50,078 bases of DNA from Prevotella sp. (GTDB taxonomy: Bacteria > Bacteroidota > Bacteroidia > Bacteroidales > Bacteroidaceae), in the NCBI GenBank assembly GCA_017443345.1, contig JAFSNR010000188.1:1-50078 (forward strand), read 5' to 3'. A program made the translations under genes and the position numbers. The notes under the pieces were generated by a model. It did not search any database and was not told the origin of the DNA. It saw only the letters and a program-made list of their open reading frames with translations. This document shows positions 49,903 to 50,078 of the stretch, in pieces; position 1 is the stretch's first letter, and each line of letters begins with the position of its first letter.

Positions 49903-50078
49903 CGACTTTTTCTGAATCTACCAAATATTTTATCAACTTTTTTCGATATTTTTAATTATTTTTCTGGAGGTCGTTTAAGCACTGAAAATCTTGCAATCTT
50001 TCATTCTTTCTTTCATTCATAATGCCCAATCAACACCGCATGCTATAGTATAATAGTATATATAATATATTATATATA

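Larger units (their letters stand above)
49690..50078 (-). repeat. inverted repeat copy B (HU promoter, leader and first codons)
   Basis: This matches 8057-8446 in reverse complement and runs off the right edge of the window inside the AT-rich palindrome, so its full length is unknown. It contains the promoter of the HU gene and the 22-bp tandem repeats. Confidence 0.85.

Noticed and set aside
1-50078. tRNA or rRNA genes
   Set aside because: No cloverleaf with a GTTCRANNC-type T-arm and no conserved rRNA segment was noticed on either strand. A covariance-model search would settle this.

Overview
The window comes from a Bacteroidales genome, most likely a gut or rumen Prevotella-type organism. 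The evidence is promoter architecture of the TTTG / about 20 nt / TAnnTTTG kind in front of most transcription units, a SusC/SusD pair, weak Shine-Dalgarno sites, and several lineage-typical families (DUF4924, the 33-residue 'smalltalk' protein, HU proteins with extra C-terminal domains, ZapA next to RNase Y). I see no rRNA, tRNA or CRISPR array.

Layout. (1) 1-1800 is accessory DNA: the 3' end of a probable transposase, two tiny ORFs, a hairpin-rich GC-rich stretch, a truncated antitoxin-like gene, and a short promoter-to-terminator unit that may encode a small RNA. (2) 1816-7975 is a glycan-uptake locus: SusC, SusD and a mutarotase-like periplasmic protein. (3) 7976-8540 is a broken copy of the HU gene found at the far right end, in inverted orientation, with its promoter and leader intact. 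(4) 8543-13384 is a divergent lactate module: permease and a fused FAD/Fe-S lactate dehydrogenase. (5) 13425-18218 is one giant secreted enzyme carrying a GH28 polygalacturonase, a GH105 unsaturated-uronyl hydrolase and a third six-hairpin-type domain. Its promoter carries the same 11-bp operator core as the susC promoter, which ties it to the glycan locus 16 kb away. (6) 18335-20736 holds an orphan trpC, a thioesterase and a ROK glucokinase. (7) 20927-31961 is a long co-directional run: TPR-PP2C phosphatase, LysE exporter, DUF4924, rfbD, prfC, trxB, tsaC, ClC channel, fmt, a 45-residue protein and rpe.

(8) 31964-38561 has an ECF-type sigma factor, a sugar kinase fused to a nucleotidyltransferase, rfbA (convergent with the fusion), an unknown protein, and a coiled-coil protein with zapA and rny. 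(9) 38617-44487, on the minus strand, is an operon of a PP2C phosphatase/anti-sigma kinase, an SLC13 transporter, a STAS protein and a prolyl oligopeptidase. It looks like a partner-switching signalling unit. (10) 44627-47619 is the nrfHA nitrite-ammonification pair with a divergent Crp/Fnr-type regulator and a palindrome between them. (11) 47609-50078 has a HAD-type lipoprotein, the smalltalk peptide and a HU-family protein with a chitobiase-like C-terminal domain. The leader of the HU gene carries 22-bp tandem repeats, and its usual ATG start reads AAG.

Themes: pectin-type glycan depolymerisation and import, disposal of electrons and acids (lactate oxidation, nitrite ammonification), nucleotide-sugar supply (rfbA, rfbD and the kinase fusion), and repeat-driven remodelling at both ends.
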